A stretch of 64,000 nucleotides of DNA from assembly GCF_014698015.1 (NCBI RefSeq), contig NZ_JACXBS010000007.1, forward strand, positions 1 to 64,000. Direction: 5' to 3'. The notes beneath the pieces were generated by a model that was not told where the DNA came from, made no database searches, and saw nothing but the letters and a program-made list of their open reading frames with translations. The stretch is from Kocuria sp. cx-455 (GTDB lineage Bacteria > Actinomycetota > Actinomycetes > Actinomycetales > Micrococcaceae). Within the stretch, counting starts at the first letter, position 1. Each line of letters starts with the position of its first letter. A program made the translations under genes and the position numbers. Positions 34,147 to 43,290 of this stretch are shown in pieces.

Positions 34147-35069
34147 TGAAAGTCCTTCCCATCGAGCGCGGCCAGCACCGCGCGGTACGTTGTCTCGTCG
34201 ATCCGGCCCGAGGCCGCGGCCCGCTGCGCCGTGAGTCTTCCCAGGGCGCGGTACCCCTCGAGCAGGTCGTGGCCCGCCGACGACGCCGCCCGGTCCGGTC
34301 CGGCAAGTTCCGCCAACGCGGCCACGTGGGCGGCCACCGTGGTGACGTCTCCGCGGGCCACCGGGCCGGTCAGTGCGTTCTCCCCGGAGGCCAGGGCATT
34401 GTCGACCGTGGCTCGCACCAGCGGGCCGAGCATTCGATCCGGGTGTTCGACACCGATCGTGTGCAGTAACTGCATGGATTGGCCCATGAGGGTCATCACG
34501 TGGTTGGACCCGTGAGCGAGTGCCGCGTGGTAGAGCGGCCGGTCCGCCTCGGCAATGGCCACGGGTTCGGCGCCCATTTCCACCACGAGCGCCTGGGCAA
34601 TGGGCAGGACGGGTGCGGCTGCGGTCACCCCGAAGCTGCAGTCCGTGAGCCGCTGCAGATCCAGGGTGAGTCCGGTGAACGTCATGGACGGGTGGATGGC
34701 CAGGCCGATGCCACCGGCCGCCCGCACCGGTTCGAGAACGTCGGTTCCGAAGCGACCCGCGGTGTGCACCACCAGTTGTCCCTGTTGCCAGGCGCCGAGC
34801 TTGCCGAGCCCGTCCACCAGGCCCGGCAGTTGGTCGTCGGGCACGGCCAGCAGCACCAGCTCGCTGCGGTCCACAATGGTGGCCACGTCGAGCACCGGGA
34901 CATCGGGGAGCAGGGCATCCGCCCGTTCCCTGCTCGCTTCGGAGTGGGCGTGCACGCCCCCCACGGCGTGGCCCGCCGCGCGCAGTGCCGCACCCAGGAC
35001 GGCACCGACCTTTCCGGCGCTGATGACGCCCACGCCCAATCGTCCCGGGCGGTGTTGTGGCTCGTTCAC
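34143..35069 (-). CDS. Rossmann-fold DUF2520 protein (NAD(P)-binding, linked to panC)
   Basis: 308 residues. N-terminal Rossmann domain GVGVISAGKVGAVLGAAL with the Gly-rich loop, LVLLAVPDDQLPGLVDGL and HPSMTFTGL; then the DUF2520 helical domain (ALAHGSNHVMTLMGQSM, VRATVDNALASGENALTGPVARGD). Fold resembles 6-phosphogluconate-dehydrogenase-like enzymes, including ketopantoate reductase. In mycobacteria the homologue (Rv3603c) also sits directly upstream of panC, so a role in pantoate supply or modification is plausible, but unproven. GTG start overlapping the previous gene by GTGA. Confidence 0.85.
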   Translation of the reverse strand: MNEPQHRPGRLGVGVISAGKVGAVLGAALRAAGHAVGGVHAHSEASRERADALLPDVPVLDVATIVDRSELVLLAVPDDQLPGLVDGLGKLGAWQQGQLVVHTAGRFGTDVLEPVRAAGGIGLAIHPSMTFTGLTLDLQRLTDCSFGVTAAAPVLPIAQALVVEMGAEPVAIAEADRPLYHAALAHGSNHVMTLMGQSMQLLHTIGVEHPDRMLGPLVRATVDNALASGENALTGPVARGDVTTVAAHVAALAELAGPDRAASSAGHDLLEGYRALGRLTAQRAAASGRIDETTYRAVLAALDGKDFQ

Positions 35070-36772
35070 TGGATCTCCTCGCGTGAGCGCCGTGCGCTGT
35101 CGTGATTATTGCGTTCCCGGGCAGCGCGTGCCGCATCCGTCTGGCGAACCATTAGATCCCTGGCCTGTTGCGCGTCCAGGTGGTGAACCGCGGTGGTCAC
35201 CGGCCCGGTGATCATATGGGCGTGGATACTGGCGATTCTCATGCGGCGTTCGATCGGGCCCTGCTGCAGTCCGAGTGACTGGGTCTTGTGGTGCGGGATC
35301 ACACTCACGTTGCGGTTGAGACGTCCCCACCGCAGCGACAACACGGCGTCATCCATGGCGAATCCCGTGCGCCGCCAGGTCAAAGGATCCAGCCACCGAG
35401 CCCGTCGAGGACTTGTCGTGTAGTTCGCGTCCCCGTCGATCCCGTTGAGCCCGTCACGCACGAGTTCCGTGGGCGCCTCGGCGAGGGGCAGCACCAGCTC
35501 GAGGATGTCCGCCACGTTGTCCGGGGTCCCCACGGGCAGCACGAGTGAACGCAGCCCCTCCAGATCATCCACACCGCCTTTACCCGCGGTGATCACCTTG
35601 ACCCTGTGGCCGTCGAAGACCCGCCAGAGCGCGGGTTTGGACACCTGCAGCGCCTGCACCCGGCCGACCGGAATGGTCGAGGAGCGTTCGTTGAGCAGAC
35701 CGGAGCGGACGCGCACGCCCACCTGGACCTGGCTGAGTGTGAACCCCCAACTGCTTTCCAGTCTGTTGTAGAGCCCCGAAACAATCATCACCGCCACGGG
35801 TAGGTAGCTGGGGATCACGACCCGCAGGGCCTGCGGGTTCCACCACCACACCACCACGGCGACCGCCGCGAAGAACACCGCCGACACGGTGCCCCAGGAG
35901 AGCACCAGGCTCAACACCACGCGGCTCGTGGGCACGGTGAAAACGCGGCGCTGCTGATCCGGGTCGTCCTGGTCCGAGAGCAGACCCAGCCGCGCGGCGG
36001 CGCGTACCTCGCGGGAACCTTCCTCCGGGGTGCTCATCCCCCGGTTATCGGCATGTCCTGCACGTGCTGTGCGGTACTGCCGGGCTTGCGGCGAGTGATC
36101 CCACGGCGCCGGGGCGGGCGCGTCGGCCCGCGGCGCGGGAGCACCGACCGGGGGGCGGGCGGCGTCGTGCCCGTAGCCGTCTCGGGAGCCCCCCGCGGTC
36201 GCGGGGGCGGACCGGGAGGCCTCACGAACGGCACCGAGCAATTGATGACGCAGCTCTCGCGCCTTGTCGCGGCGCAGGTACGACAGTTCCAGGGCGCTGG
36301 TACCGCCGTCGGCCACGTCGAATTTCAGGGAGGCCAGACCGAAAATGCGCGGAAGTAGTTTGCGTTCGATGTCGATGCCCTGCACCCGGTCCAGCCGCGC
36401 TTGCCGTTGGGTGCGGAAGATGGCTCCGCTGCGGAATCGCACGTGTTCCGGGGTGATCTGGTAGCGGGTGAACCACCACGAGAGAACACCGAGGCCGATG
36501 ACCAGGCCCACCACCCCGCACAGCACGGCGGCCACCAGGCCGATCCCCACCAGCTGGACCGTTCCGGCGAAGTCCACGTCCAACGGGTCGCCGTAGACGA
36601 CCGCGGACAGTACGTCGTCCAGGAAGACATTTCCCACGCCCCACACCAGGGCCACGATCAGCAGCCAGCTGCGCACGTACGGCGTGAGCGGGTGCACCCG
36701 CAGCCATTGCCCCTCGGGGGACGGGCGGAGCGCATTGGTTCCGGGCGGGCCGTTGGTCCTGGAGTCGCTCAT
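35066..36772 (-). CDS. Membrane protein with repeated bacterial PH domains (YdbT-like)
   Basis: 568 residues from the ATG that overlaps the upstream stop (ATGA). About six membrane helices are interleaved with two or three bPH2 domains (sequences such as YQITPEHVRFRSGAIFRTQRQ and FTLSQVQVGVRVRSGLLNERS, then LSLRWGRLNRNVSVIPHHKTQ). A Pro/Ala/Asp-rich unstructured linker divides the halves (residues ~220-270). Similar YdbT proteins occur with a smaller YdbS partner, here the upstream gene. The role is unknown; a membrane-stress or envelope-assembly function is often proposed. Confidence 0.8.
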   Translation of the reverse strand: MSDSRTNGPPGTNALRPSPEGQWLRVHPLTPYVRSWLLIVALVWGVGNVFLDDVLSAVVYGDPLDVDFAGTVQLVGIGLVAAVLCGVVGLVIGLGVLSWWFTRYQITPEHVRFRSGAIFRTQRQARLDRVQGIDIERKLLPRIFGLASLKFDVADGGTSALELSYLRRDKARELRHQLLGAVREASRSAPATAGGSRDGYGHDAARPPVGAPAPRADAPAPAPWDHSPQARQYRTARAGHADNRGMSTPEEGSREVRAAARLGLLSDQDDPDQQRRVFTVPTSRVVLSLVLSWGTVSAVFFAAVAVVVWWWNPQALRVVIPSYLPVAVMIVSGLYNRLESSWGFTLSQVQVGVRVRSGLLNERSSTIPVGRVQALQVSKPALWRVFDGHRVKVITAGKGGVDDLEGLRSLVLPVGTPDNVADILELVLPLAEAPTELVRDGLNGIDGDANYTTSPRRARWLDPLTWRRTGFAMDDAVLSLRWGRLNRNVSVIPHHKTQSLGLQQGPIERRMRIASIHAHMITGPVTTAVHHLDAQQARDLMVRQTDAARAARERNNHDSARRSREEIQ

Positions 36773-37287
36773 CACAGCCCCACCATGAGCTCTTCTCCCC
36801 GGCGCGTGAGCTCCTCGCGCAACCGGTCGGCCTCCGCGCGGGGCAGGCCGGGCAGATTGGCGTCCGTGGCGGCGGCGGCCGTGTGAAGGGTCAGGTCCGC
36901 CAGCCCGAAGGCGTTGAGCAGCGGCCCGGTCTTGATGTCCACGTACTGCATGCGTCCGTAGGGAACCACTGTGACACTGCGGAAAATGATGCCCCTGCGC
37001 AGCCAGAGTTCGGTGCCCTGCTCCGCGTAACCAATGGCGCGGACCCGGCGCGGAATCAGGCACAAGTCGATGATCCCCCAGACCAGCACGATGGCGGGCG
37101 GGAGCCACCGCCACAGATCGGACGGGTCGCCCCAGATCGACAGCAGAGCCAGAATCACCGGGACGCCGGTGATCAGCACCCAGATCACGGTGCTGACGGT
37201 GGCAGAAATGAGCCTCACCTTGATGTAGTCGGGTGAGACGCGTCTCCAGGCCAGTCCCTGTGGACCCAGGTCATTGATGTCGGGCAT
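36772..37287 (-). CDS. PH-domain membrane protein (YdbS-like)
   Basis: 171 residues from the ATG with GGGAGG just upstream. Two membrane helices (ISATVSTVIWVLITGVPVIL and WLPPAIVLVWGIIDLCLI), then one bacterial PH domain (VRAIGYAEQGTELWLRRGI and VTVVPYGRMQYVDIKTGPL). Partner of the larger PH protein that follows with an ATGA overlap. It overlaps the DUF3180 gene's end by 17 bp. Confidence 0.82.
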   Translation of the reverse strand: MPDINDLGPQGLAWRRVSPDYIKVRLISATVSTVIWVLITGVPVILALLSIWGDPSDLWRWLPPAIVLVWGIIDLCLIPRRVRAIGYAEQGTELWLRRGIIFRSVTVVPYGRMQYVDIKTGPLLNAFGLADLTLHTAAAATDANLPGLPRAEADRLREELTRRGEELMVGL

Positions 37288-37828
37288 AGCCTCCCTCTCC
37301 GGCGGTGTAAGGATCTTGACGTCCACCGTACGGGGTGTCCTGCTCCGCGTCGGGGTCATCGGGGGGCAGCTTGCACCAATTCTCGACGACCCAACCGACA
37401 CCCATCAGCACCGCTCCGGCCACGATCTGCCCCACGCACAACCACAGCGGTTCCTGGGTCGTGCGCACTCCCAACAACATCACCTGGTCCACGCCGATCC
37501 CCGCGTGCCAACCGGCCGTCAGGGCCCCGTAGTAGGCCACTGCCTGGGCCGCCGCAGCGGTGCCCACGCCCCACACGGGGTCATACGGCTTACGGTCCGC
37601 GGGAGCTCGACGACGCCGCCGGCGCCCGCCCTCGGGGTCCCGGTACGCGCGCAGTCGCAGACCGAGATAGACCAACACGACGGCCGCTGCCGCCTCCGCC
37701 ACCACACTCCCCCACGGGAGGATCAGCATTGACTGGCTCTGCCCCGTGAGTGCCTGATTGATGCTCCACCCCACCACCGCGGCGACGAGGGCAATGACCA
37801 CGAGGGACAGAACGGTCAAGTAGCGCAT
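37271..37828 (-). CDS. DUF3180 family membrane protein
   Basis: 185 residues with four membrane helices (residues ~4-26, 38-60, 92-112, 128-150) separated by a basic loop (EGGRRRRRRAP) and ending in an acidic/Gly-rich tail. This is the actinobacterial DUF3180 protein found downstream of folK (mycobacterial Rv3605c). The function is not known; its fixed place between the folate and pantothenate genes suggests nothing specific about enzyme activity. Confidence 0.8.
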   Translation of the reverse strand: MRYLTVLSLVVIALVAAVVGWSINQALTGQSQSMLILPWGSVVAEAAAAVVLVYLGLRLRAYRDPEGGRRRRRRAPADRKPYDPVWGVGTAAAAQAVAYYGALTAGWHAGIGVDQVMLLGVRTTQEPLWLCVGQIVAGAVLMGVGWVVENWCKLPPDDPDAEQDTPYGGRQDPYTAGEGGYARHQ

Positions 37829-37835
37829 GGTCGAA

Positions 37836-38351
37836 TCAGCTCCGTTCCGTATCCCCGCACACGGTGAAATCCGTGGTGGTCAGCCCCTCCAGGTCGGGGG
37901 CCCTGCGGGCCAGCTCCCGCACCCATTGTCCGCCCAGTCGCGCATCGGGATCCAGGCGGGCCCACGGGACCAGTACGAAGGCACGCTCGTGTGCCCGCGG
38001 GTGGGGCAATGTGAGCTGCGGGTCCTGCCGTTCGGCTCCCTCGAAGCAAATGATGTCCAGGTCCAGGGTGCGAGGCCCCCAACGAACCAGCCGTTCACGA
38101 CCGTGCTCGTCCTCGATTTTCTGGCACGCCCGGAGCGTCTGTTCGGGACCGAGTTCCACCTGGAGTTCGACCACCGCGTTGTAGTAGTCCGGTGACCCCT
38201 CTGGCCCGCCCACGGACTTGGTACTGACCACGGGCGAGCATCCGAGCACGGTGATTCCGGCAGTACTGTCCAGATCGGCAACGGCCGAACGCAGCACGGC
38301 CAAGCGGTCCCCCAGATTGGCTCCCAAAGCCACCACGCACCGGGCCGCCAC
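37836..38351 (-). CDS. folK: 6-hydroxymethyl-7,8-dihydropterin pyrophosphokinase FolK
   Basis: 171 residues. HPPK signature VRWGPRTLDLDIICFEG, start motif CVVALGANLGDR, and SPDYYNAVVELQ. It transfers pyrophosphate from ATP to the pterin in folate synthesis. Start and folB stop overlap around 38351, in line with the coupled order folE-folP-folB-folK. It ends eight bases before the DUF3180 gene. Confidence 0.95.
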   Translation of the reverse strand: MAARCVVALGANLGDRLAVLRSAVADLDSTAGITVLGCSPVVSTKSVGGPEGSPDYYNAVVELQVELGPEQTLRACQKIEDEHGRERLVRWGPRTLDLDIICFEGAERQDPQLTLPHPRAHERAFVLVPWARLDPDARLGGQWVRELARRAPDLEGLTTTDFTVCGDTERS

Positions 38352-38755
38352 TACCGGGCCGCCGTTTCCCGGGTGCGGAAAATCGTGACGGCGACGTCCG
38401 CGAACGTGACTTCAATGGGTGCCTTGGGTTTGTGCACGGTGACTTCGAGCCCCCGAATCATGGGGAACTGCCCGAGCAGCTCCGCCGCGATGCGTTCCGC
38501 GAGGGTCTCGATGAGCTGGTACCGGGGACCGATCACGATCTCCCGGACCAATTCGGCCACTTCCCCGTAATGGACGGTGGCCGTGAGCTCGTCGGTTTCA
38601 CCGGCGGGCTTCAGGTCCACGTACATGACCAGATCAACGAAGAACGGCTGACCGGTGCGGCGTTCCTTCTCGAAGACACCGTGATATCCCACGGCTCCCA
38701 AGCCGGTGAGTGTAATGCGGTCGTGGTGGCTCGGTTCGGCGGGAGGGGAAGTCAT
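38351..38755 (-). CDS. folB: Dihydroneopterin aldolase FolB
   Basis: 134 residues, usual length. ITLTGLGAVGYHGVFEKERR at the start, YGEVAELVREIV with the catalytic region, and AERIAAELLGQFPMIRGLEVTVHKPKAPI near the end. It cleaves dihydroneopterin to the hydroxymethyl pterin used by FolK. Six bases separate it from folP. Confidence 0.95.
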   Translation of the reverse strand: MTSPPAEPSHHDRITLTGLGAVGYHGVFEKERRTGQPFFVDLVMYVDLKPAGETDELTATVHYGEVAELVREIVIGPRYQLIETLAERIAAELLGQFPMIRGLEVTVHKPKAPIEVTFADVAVTIFRTRETAAR

Positions 38756-38761
38756 CGGTGT

Positions 38762-39664
38762 TCAGTTCTCGCTCTCGTGCGGATCAAGGATCGGTGGCGT
38801 GACACCCAGCCACGCGTGTGCGGTGGCCACCGCATCCGCTGTGGCTGCGACGTCGTGAACCCGCACCGCCCAGGCACCCCCGAAGGCGGAGAGCGCGCTG
38901 ATGGCGGCCGTGGCGCCGTCCCGATCGGCCGCGGGACGCGGGCCCCGCTCGTCGCCCAGCAGGTGACCCAGGAAGCGCTTGCGGGAGGCCGCAATGAGCA
39001 CCTTGTTTCCCATGGTGAGTAACCGGGGAAGGGCACGTAACAGGTCCCAGTCCTGGGAACCCGCCTTGGCGAAACCCAGTCCCGGGTCCACGATCAGATT
39101 CTCCGGTTTCACACCGGCCCGATAAAAGCGCTCACGCAACCGACACAATTCGGCGATCACGTCGTCAGCGACATCGTCGTAGGAGGAGAGGGCGTCCATG
39201 GTCGTGGACGTGCCGCGCGAATGCATCAGAATGTACGGTGCCCGTCGCCGCGCCACGAGCTCGATCATCGCCTGCTGGACGTTCATGCCCGATACGTCAT
39301 TGATGATGTGCGCGCCCGCATCCAGGGCGGCCGCGGCGGTCTCCGCATTGAGCGTATCCACACTGACCACGATGCCGTGGTCCGACAACTCACGGATCAC
39401 CCGAAGAATGCGGCGCTGTTCCTCTTCAAGGCTCACGCGCACGGAACCCGGGCGGGTGGAATCACCTCCCACGTCCACGATGTCCGCGCCCTGGGCGGCG
39501 AGCTCCAGTCCGTGAGCAATGGCCGCGTCCGCGGTGTCGTGGGCACCGCCATCGCTGAAGGAATCCGGGGTGACGTTGAGGATGCCCATGATCAGTGTGC
39601 GGCCCCGCGGCAACTGCTCATACGACCCCCAACCCAAGGGCCCGGCGGCACGGTTCGGGCTCAT
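38762..39664 (-). CDS. folP: Dihydropteroate synthase FolP
   Basis: 300 residues from the ATG overlapping the folE stop (ATGA); the frame extends upstream inside folE but without homology. Pterin-binding TIM barrel: [50 protein letters not shown] and AASRKRFLG. It joins the pterin to p-aminobenzoate and is the sulfonamide target. The catalytic and substrate loops are intact. Confidence 0.95.
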   Translation of the reverse strand: MSPNRAAGPLGWGSYEQLPRGRTLIMGILNVTPDSFSDGGAHDTADAAIAHGLELAAQGADIVDVGGDSTRPGSVRVSLEEEQRRILRVIRELSDHGIVVSVDTLNAETAAAALDAGAHIINDVSGMNVQQAMIELVARRRAPYILMHSRGTSTTMDALSSYDDVADDVIAELCRLRERFYRAGVKPENLIVDPGLGFAKAGSQDWDLLRALPRLLTMGNKVLIAASRKRFLGHLLGDERGPRPAADRDGATAAISALSAFGGAWAVRVHDVAATADAVATAHAWLGVTPPILDPHESEN

Positions 39665-40317
39665 CGGTTCTGACCCGACAGGATCAGGTTCATGGCCTCC
39701 GCACGAGTGGCCGGATCCCGCAACTGACCGCGCACCGCGGACGTCACGGTCTTGGCCCCCGGCTTCCGCACCCCACGCATGGACATGCACAGGTGCTCAC
39801 ATTCGATCACCACAATCGCTCCGGCGGGATGCAGGTTGTCCTCGAGTGCCTCGACCACCTGCGTAGTCAATCGCTCCTGGACCTGGGGTCGCTTGGCGAA
39901 CACGTCCACCAGGCGCGCCAGCTTGGACAGCCCGGTGACCTGCCCCGCGGGACCGGGAATGTAACCGACGTGGGCCACCCCGTGGAACGGCACCAGGTGG
40001 TGCTCACAGGTCGAGTAGAACGGGATGTCCTTGACCATGACCATTTCCGCGTGACCGATATCGAACGTGGTGGCCATCAGCTCCGAAGGATCCTGATGGA
40101 GCCCGGTGAAAATTTCCGCGTACGCGCGGGCCACACGCGCGGGTGTGTCCCTCAAGCCGCTGCGGTCCGGATCTTCCCCGATGGCCAGCAGGATCTCTCG
40201 TACCGCAGCTGCAATGCGCGGCTGGTCGATCCGTTCGGTGACGTGTTCGGAGTCGAGATAGTCCGCGTACGAGCCGGAGATCGGTTCGGACAGCTCCGTA
40301 TCCTTGTCCCGGCCCAT
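39661..40317 (-). CDS. folE: GTP cyclohydrolase I FolE
   Basis: 218 residues. Zinc and substrate residues in [14 protein letters not shown] and [43 protein letters not shown] follows the family pattern. It turns GTP into dihydroneopterin triphosphate, the first step of folate synthesis. Its ATG directly follows the ftsH stop. First gene of the folate set folE-folP-folB-folK, which lacks the PABA genes and folC. Confidence 0.96.
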   Translation of the reverse strand: MGRDKDTELSEPISGSYADYLDSEHVTERIDQPRIAAAVREILLAIGEDPDRSGLRDTPARVARAYAEIFTGLHQDPSELMATTFDIGHAEMVMVKDIPFYSTCEHHLVPFHGVAHVGYIPGPAGQVTGLSKLARLVDVFAKRPQVQERLTTQVVEALEDNLHPAGAIVVIECEHLCMSMRGVRKPGAKTVTSAVRGQLRDPATRAEAMNLILSGQNR

Positions 40318-42465
40318 TCAGCGCTGCTCCTGAGATCCACCGGACCAGGGGTTCCGGTCATCGCCCTGCTGCTCACCGCCGGCGGGACCGCCCTGGGGTC
40401 CGCCCCGCCCGTCCGTACCGGGCAGCTGGGATTCGCCGTGCTCCGGGACCTCGAGCGGATGCTCGGGCTTGGCGGCGACCGCCTGGTCCTGCGGAGCCAT
40501 GGTGTCCGGGTCCTGGGTGTGCTTGCGGTGAGCTTCCTCGCGCTCGGCCGCGGTGATCACCGGCGGGATGTCGGAGACCGGGCGATTGTCACCCGAATGC
40601 CACACGGGCCTCACGTCCCGTTTGCGCACATCACGGAAGATCTCACCGATCTGGGCTTCGTTGAGTGTTTCCTTTTCGAGCAGCTCCAAGGCCAGCCGAT
40701 CCAGGACGTCCCGATTCTCGTGGAGAATCTCATGAGCCTCCGTGTGGGCCTGGTCGAGCAGCCCCCGCACCTCGTCGTCCACGACCGCCAGGGTGCGGTC
40801 CGAGTAGTCCTTGCCCGACGAGCCCATCTCGCGACCCACGAACGGATCGGAGTTGTCCCCGCCGATCTTCACGGAACCGATACGCGTACTCATGCCGTAC
40901 TGGGTGACCATCTTGCGGGCGGTGTCCGTTGCCTTCTGGATGTCGTTCGACGCTCCGGTGGAGGGGTCATGGAACACGAGTTCCTCCGCCGCGCGGCCAC
41001 CCATGGCGTAGGCCATCTGGTCCAACAGCTCATTACGAGTGGTGGAGTACTTGTCGTCGGCGGGCATCACCATGGTGTACCCCAACGCGCGGCCGCGCGG
41101 CAGGATGGTGATCTTGGTGACCGGGTCGGTGTTACGCAGTGCCGCCGCCACCAGCGCGTGACCACCCTCGTGGTACGCGGTGACCTTGCGTTCGAGTTCC
41201 TTCATGATGCGCGAGCGTTTCTGCGGGCCCGCGATCACCCGGTCGATGGCCTCGTCCACGGCACGGTCGTCAATGAGCTGCGCGTGAGAGCGCGCGGTCA
41301 GCAACGCGGCCTCGTTCATCACGTTGGCCAGTTCGGCGCCGGTGAAGCCCGGGGTGCGCTTGGCCACCGACGCCAGATCCACGTTCTGCGCGAGCGGCTT
41401 GTTCTTGGAGTGCACACGCAGGATCTGCTCGCGACCCTTCATGTCGGGGGCGTCCACGCCGATCTGACGGTCGAAACGACCCGGGCGCAGCAGCGCCGGA
41501 TCCAGGACGTCCGGGCGGTTGGTCGCGGCAATCAGGATCACGTTGGTGTTCGCGTCGAAACCGTCCATCTCAACCAGCAACTGGTTCAGGGTTTGCTCAC
41601 GCTCGTCATTACCGCCGCCCATGCCGGCACCGCGTTGGCGGCCCACGGCGTCGATCTCGTCCACGAACACGATGGCCGGGGAGTTCTCCTTGGCCTGCTG
41701 GAAGAGGTCGCGCACGCGGGAGGCACCCACACCCACGAACATCTCCACGAAGTCCGAACCGGAGATGGAGTAGAACGGCACCCCGGCCTCACCGGCCACG
41801 GCCTTGGCGAGCAGGGTCTTACCGGTACCGGGCGGGCCGTAGAGCAGCACGCCCTTGGGAACCTTGGCGCCCACCGCGGTGAAACGGTCGTGTTCCACCA
41901 GGAACTGTTTGATCTCGTCGAGTTCCTGGACGGCCTCATCCGCGCCCGCCACGTCCGAGAACATGACCTCGGAGTTCTCCTTGTTGAACATCTTGGCCTT
42001 GGAGCGACCGAATTTCATGGCCTGTCCGCCGGACTGCATGCGGGAGAAGATGAACCAGAAGATCGCCAGGATGATCAGGAACGGCAGCATGAACCGGATC
42101 AGGGAAAGAAGCCAGTTGTTCTCCACCGGCTGGTCGGTGAACCCCTCCAGCTGGGCGTCGTTCATGGTGGCCACGACTTCCTCGGCGCGTGGTTCCACGT
42201 AGAAGAACTCGACGTCCTTACCCAAATTCTGGTCGTCGAGGGTGAAGTCGTCCTTGAGCTGGAGCTCGACCTTCTGTTCGCCGTCGTAGATTTTCGCCTC
42301 TTGGACCTTGTGGTCACGCAGCAGCGACATACCCACGTTCGTGTCCACACGAGAGGTGGACGGGCCGAAGAGACTCGCTCCCACGGGAACCAGCACCAAG
42401 ACGGCTAGCAAGATCCAGAAGAACGGTCCCTTAAAGAAACTGGTGGGTTTTTTCGCCGTGGCCAA
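40318..42465 (-). CDS. ftsH: ATP-dependent zinc metalloprotease FtsH
   Basis: 715 residues from a TTG at 42465, which has GGGAGG nine bases upstream and starts [17 protein letters not shown]; an ATG at 42510 gives 15 more residues without a ribosome site. Two N-terminal membrane helices ([18 protein letters not shown] and [19 protein letters not shown]), AAA+ domain with [11 protein letters not shown] and the [18 protein letters not shown], and the zinc site [12 protein letters not shown]. The last ~80 residues are a Pro/Gly/Gln-rich tail. It degrades membrane and cytosolic proteins. It precedes folE with no gap, as in mycobacteria. Confidence 0.94.
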   Translation of the reverse strand: MATAKKPTSFFKGPFFWILLAVLVLVPVGASLFGPSTSRVDTNVGMSLLRDHKVQEAKIYDGEQKVELQLKDDFTLDDQNLGKDVEFFYVEPRAEEVVATMNDAQLEGFTDQPVENNWLLSLIRFMLPFLIILAIFWFIFSRMQSGGQAMKFGRSKAKMFNKENSEVMFSDVAGADEAVQELDEIKQFLVEHDRFTAVGAKVPKGVLLYGPPGTGKTLLAKAVAGEAGVPFYSISGSDFVEMFVGVGASRVRDLFQQAKENSPAIVFVDEIDAVGRQRGAGMGGGNDEREQTLNQLLVEMDGFDANTNVILIAATNRPDVLDPALLRPGRFDRQIGVDAPDMKGREQILRVHSKNKPLAQNVDLASVAKRTPGFTGAELANVMNEAALLTARSHAQLIDDRAVDEAIDRVIAGPQKRSRIMKELERKVTAYHEGGHALVAAALRNTDPVTKITILPRGRALGYTMVMPADDKYSTTRNELLDQMAYAMGGRAAEELVFHDPSTGASNDIQKATDTARKMVTQYGMSTRIGSVKIGGDNSDPFVGREMGSSGKDYSDRTLAVVDDEVRGLLDQAHTEAHEILHENRDVLDRLALELLEKETLNEAQIGEIFRDVRKRDVRPVWHSGDNRPVSDIPPVITAAEREEAHRKHTQDPDTMAPQDQAVAAKPEHPLEVPEHGESQLPGTDGRGGPQGGPAGGEQQGDDRNPWSGGSQEQR

Positions 42466-42685
42466 GCCGATGATCCTCCCGTGGACGTGACACGAAGTGT
42501 CGCGCCCCAAAACTGACGGTGTTGTGTCCGGGTCCGAATGATCCGGCTACCGGTGCGGGTGCGCGGCGCGTCACGCATAATCTATCCCTTTCGGGGATAC
42601 CCGACCCCATTCGGGTCGCCGCGTTTTCTCTGAGCGCACGCGCCGCGCTCACGCTACACGCGGGACCCCGGGATTGCCTGAATTC

Positions 42686-43237
42686 TTACTCGTAGACGTG
42701 CGGGGCCAGCGTGCCGATGCATTCGAGGTTGCGATAGTGCTCCGCGAAGTCCAAGCCGTACCCCACGACGAATTCGTTGGGAATGTCCCACCCCACGTAC
42801 TTGACGTCAATGGCGGTCTTGGCGGCGTCCGGCTTGCGGAGCAACGCGCAGATCTCCACGGACTTGGGGCCGCGGGATTCGAGGTTGGTGCGCAGCCAGG
42901 ACAGTGTGAGACCGGAATCAATGATGTCCTCGACAATGAGGACGTCCTTGCCGTGCAGGTCGGTGTCGAGGTCCTTGAGAATCCGCACCACACCGGAGGA
43001 CTTGGTGCCGGAACCGTAGGAGGACACGGCCATCCAGTCCATGGGGTACTGCCCCTTGAGCGCGCGGGTGAGATCCGCCATCACCATCACCGCACCCTTG
43101 AGTACACCCACGAGCAGGACGTCCCGGCCCTGGTAGTCGCGGTCGATCTGCTCCGCCAGTTCTTGAATCTTCTGGGCGATCTCTTCCTTAGTGAATAGGA
43201 CGTGGGACAGATCTGACTGGACGTGCTCGGCCTTCAC
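42686..43237 (-). CDS. hpt: Hypoxanthine phosphoribosyltransferase
   Basis: 183 residues from a GTG with AGGAG six bases upstream. PRPP loop VLIVEDIIDSGLTLSWL, VGVLKGAVMVMADLTRAL, YGSGTKSSGVVRI and KYVGWDIPNEFVVGYGLDF. Purine salvage: hypoxanthine or guanine plus PRPP to IMP or GMP. The gene order tilS-hpt-ftsH is classical and conserved from Firmicutes to Actinobacteria. Confidence 0.95.
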   Translation of the reverse strand: MKAEHVQSDLSHVLFTKEEIAQKIQELAEQIDRDYQGRDVLLVGVLKGAVMVMADLTRALKGQYPMDWMAVSSYGSGTKSSGVVRILKDLDTDLHGKDVLIVEDIIDSGLTLSWLRTNLESRGPKSVEICALLRKPDAAKTAIDVKYVGWDIPNEFVVGYGLDFAEHYRNLECIGTLAPHVYE

Positions 43238-43290
43238 GTTGTACTCCTGAGGTGTTGCGTGTGCGGGGATGAAGATTGTAGGAGGGGTTA

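Noticed and set aside
34147-35136. Upstream extension of the panC frame to 610 codons
   Set aside because: The added part is an Arg/Gly-rich shadow of the DUF2520 gene on the same strand; the GTGA overlap and ribosome site fix the real start.
36773-37114. Upstream extension of the PH-domain protein frame
   Set aside because: It lies inside the YdbS-like gene in another frame; the ATGA overlap marks the true start.
39595-42408. 937-codon plus-strand frame opposite ftsH and folE
   Set aside because: It is the antisense shadow of ftsH, whose motifs and length are complete; the plus-strand residues match no family.
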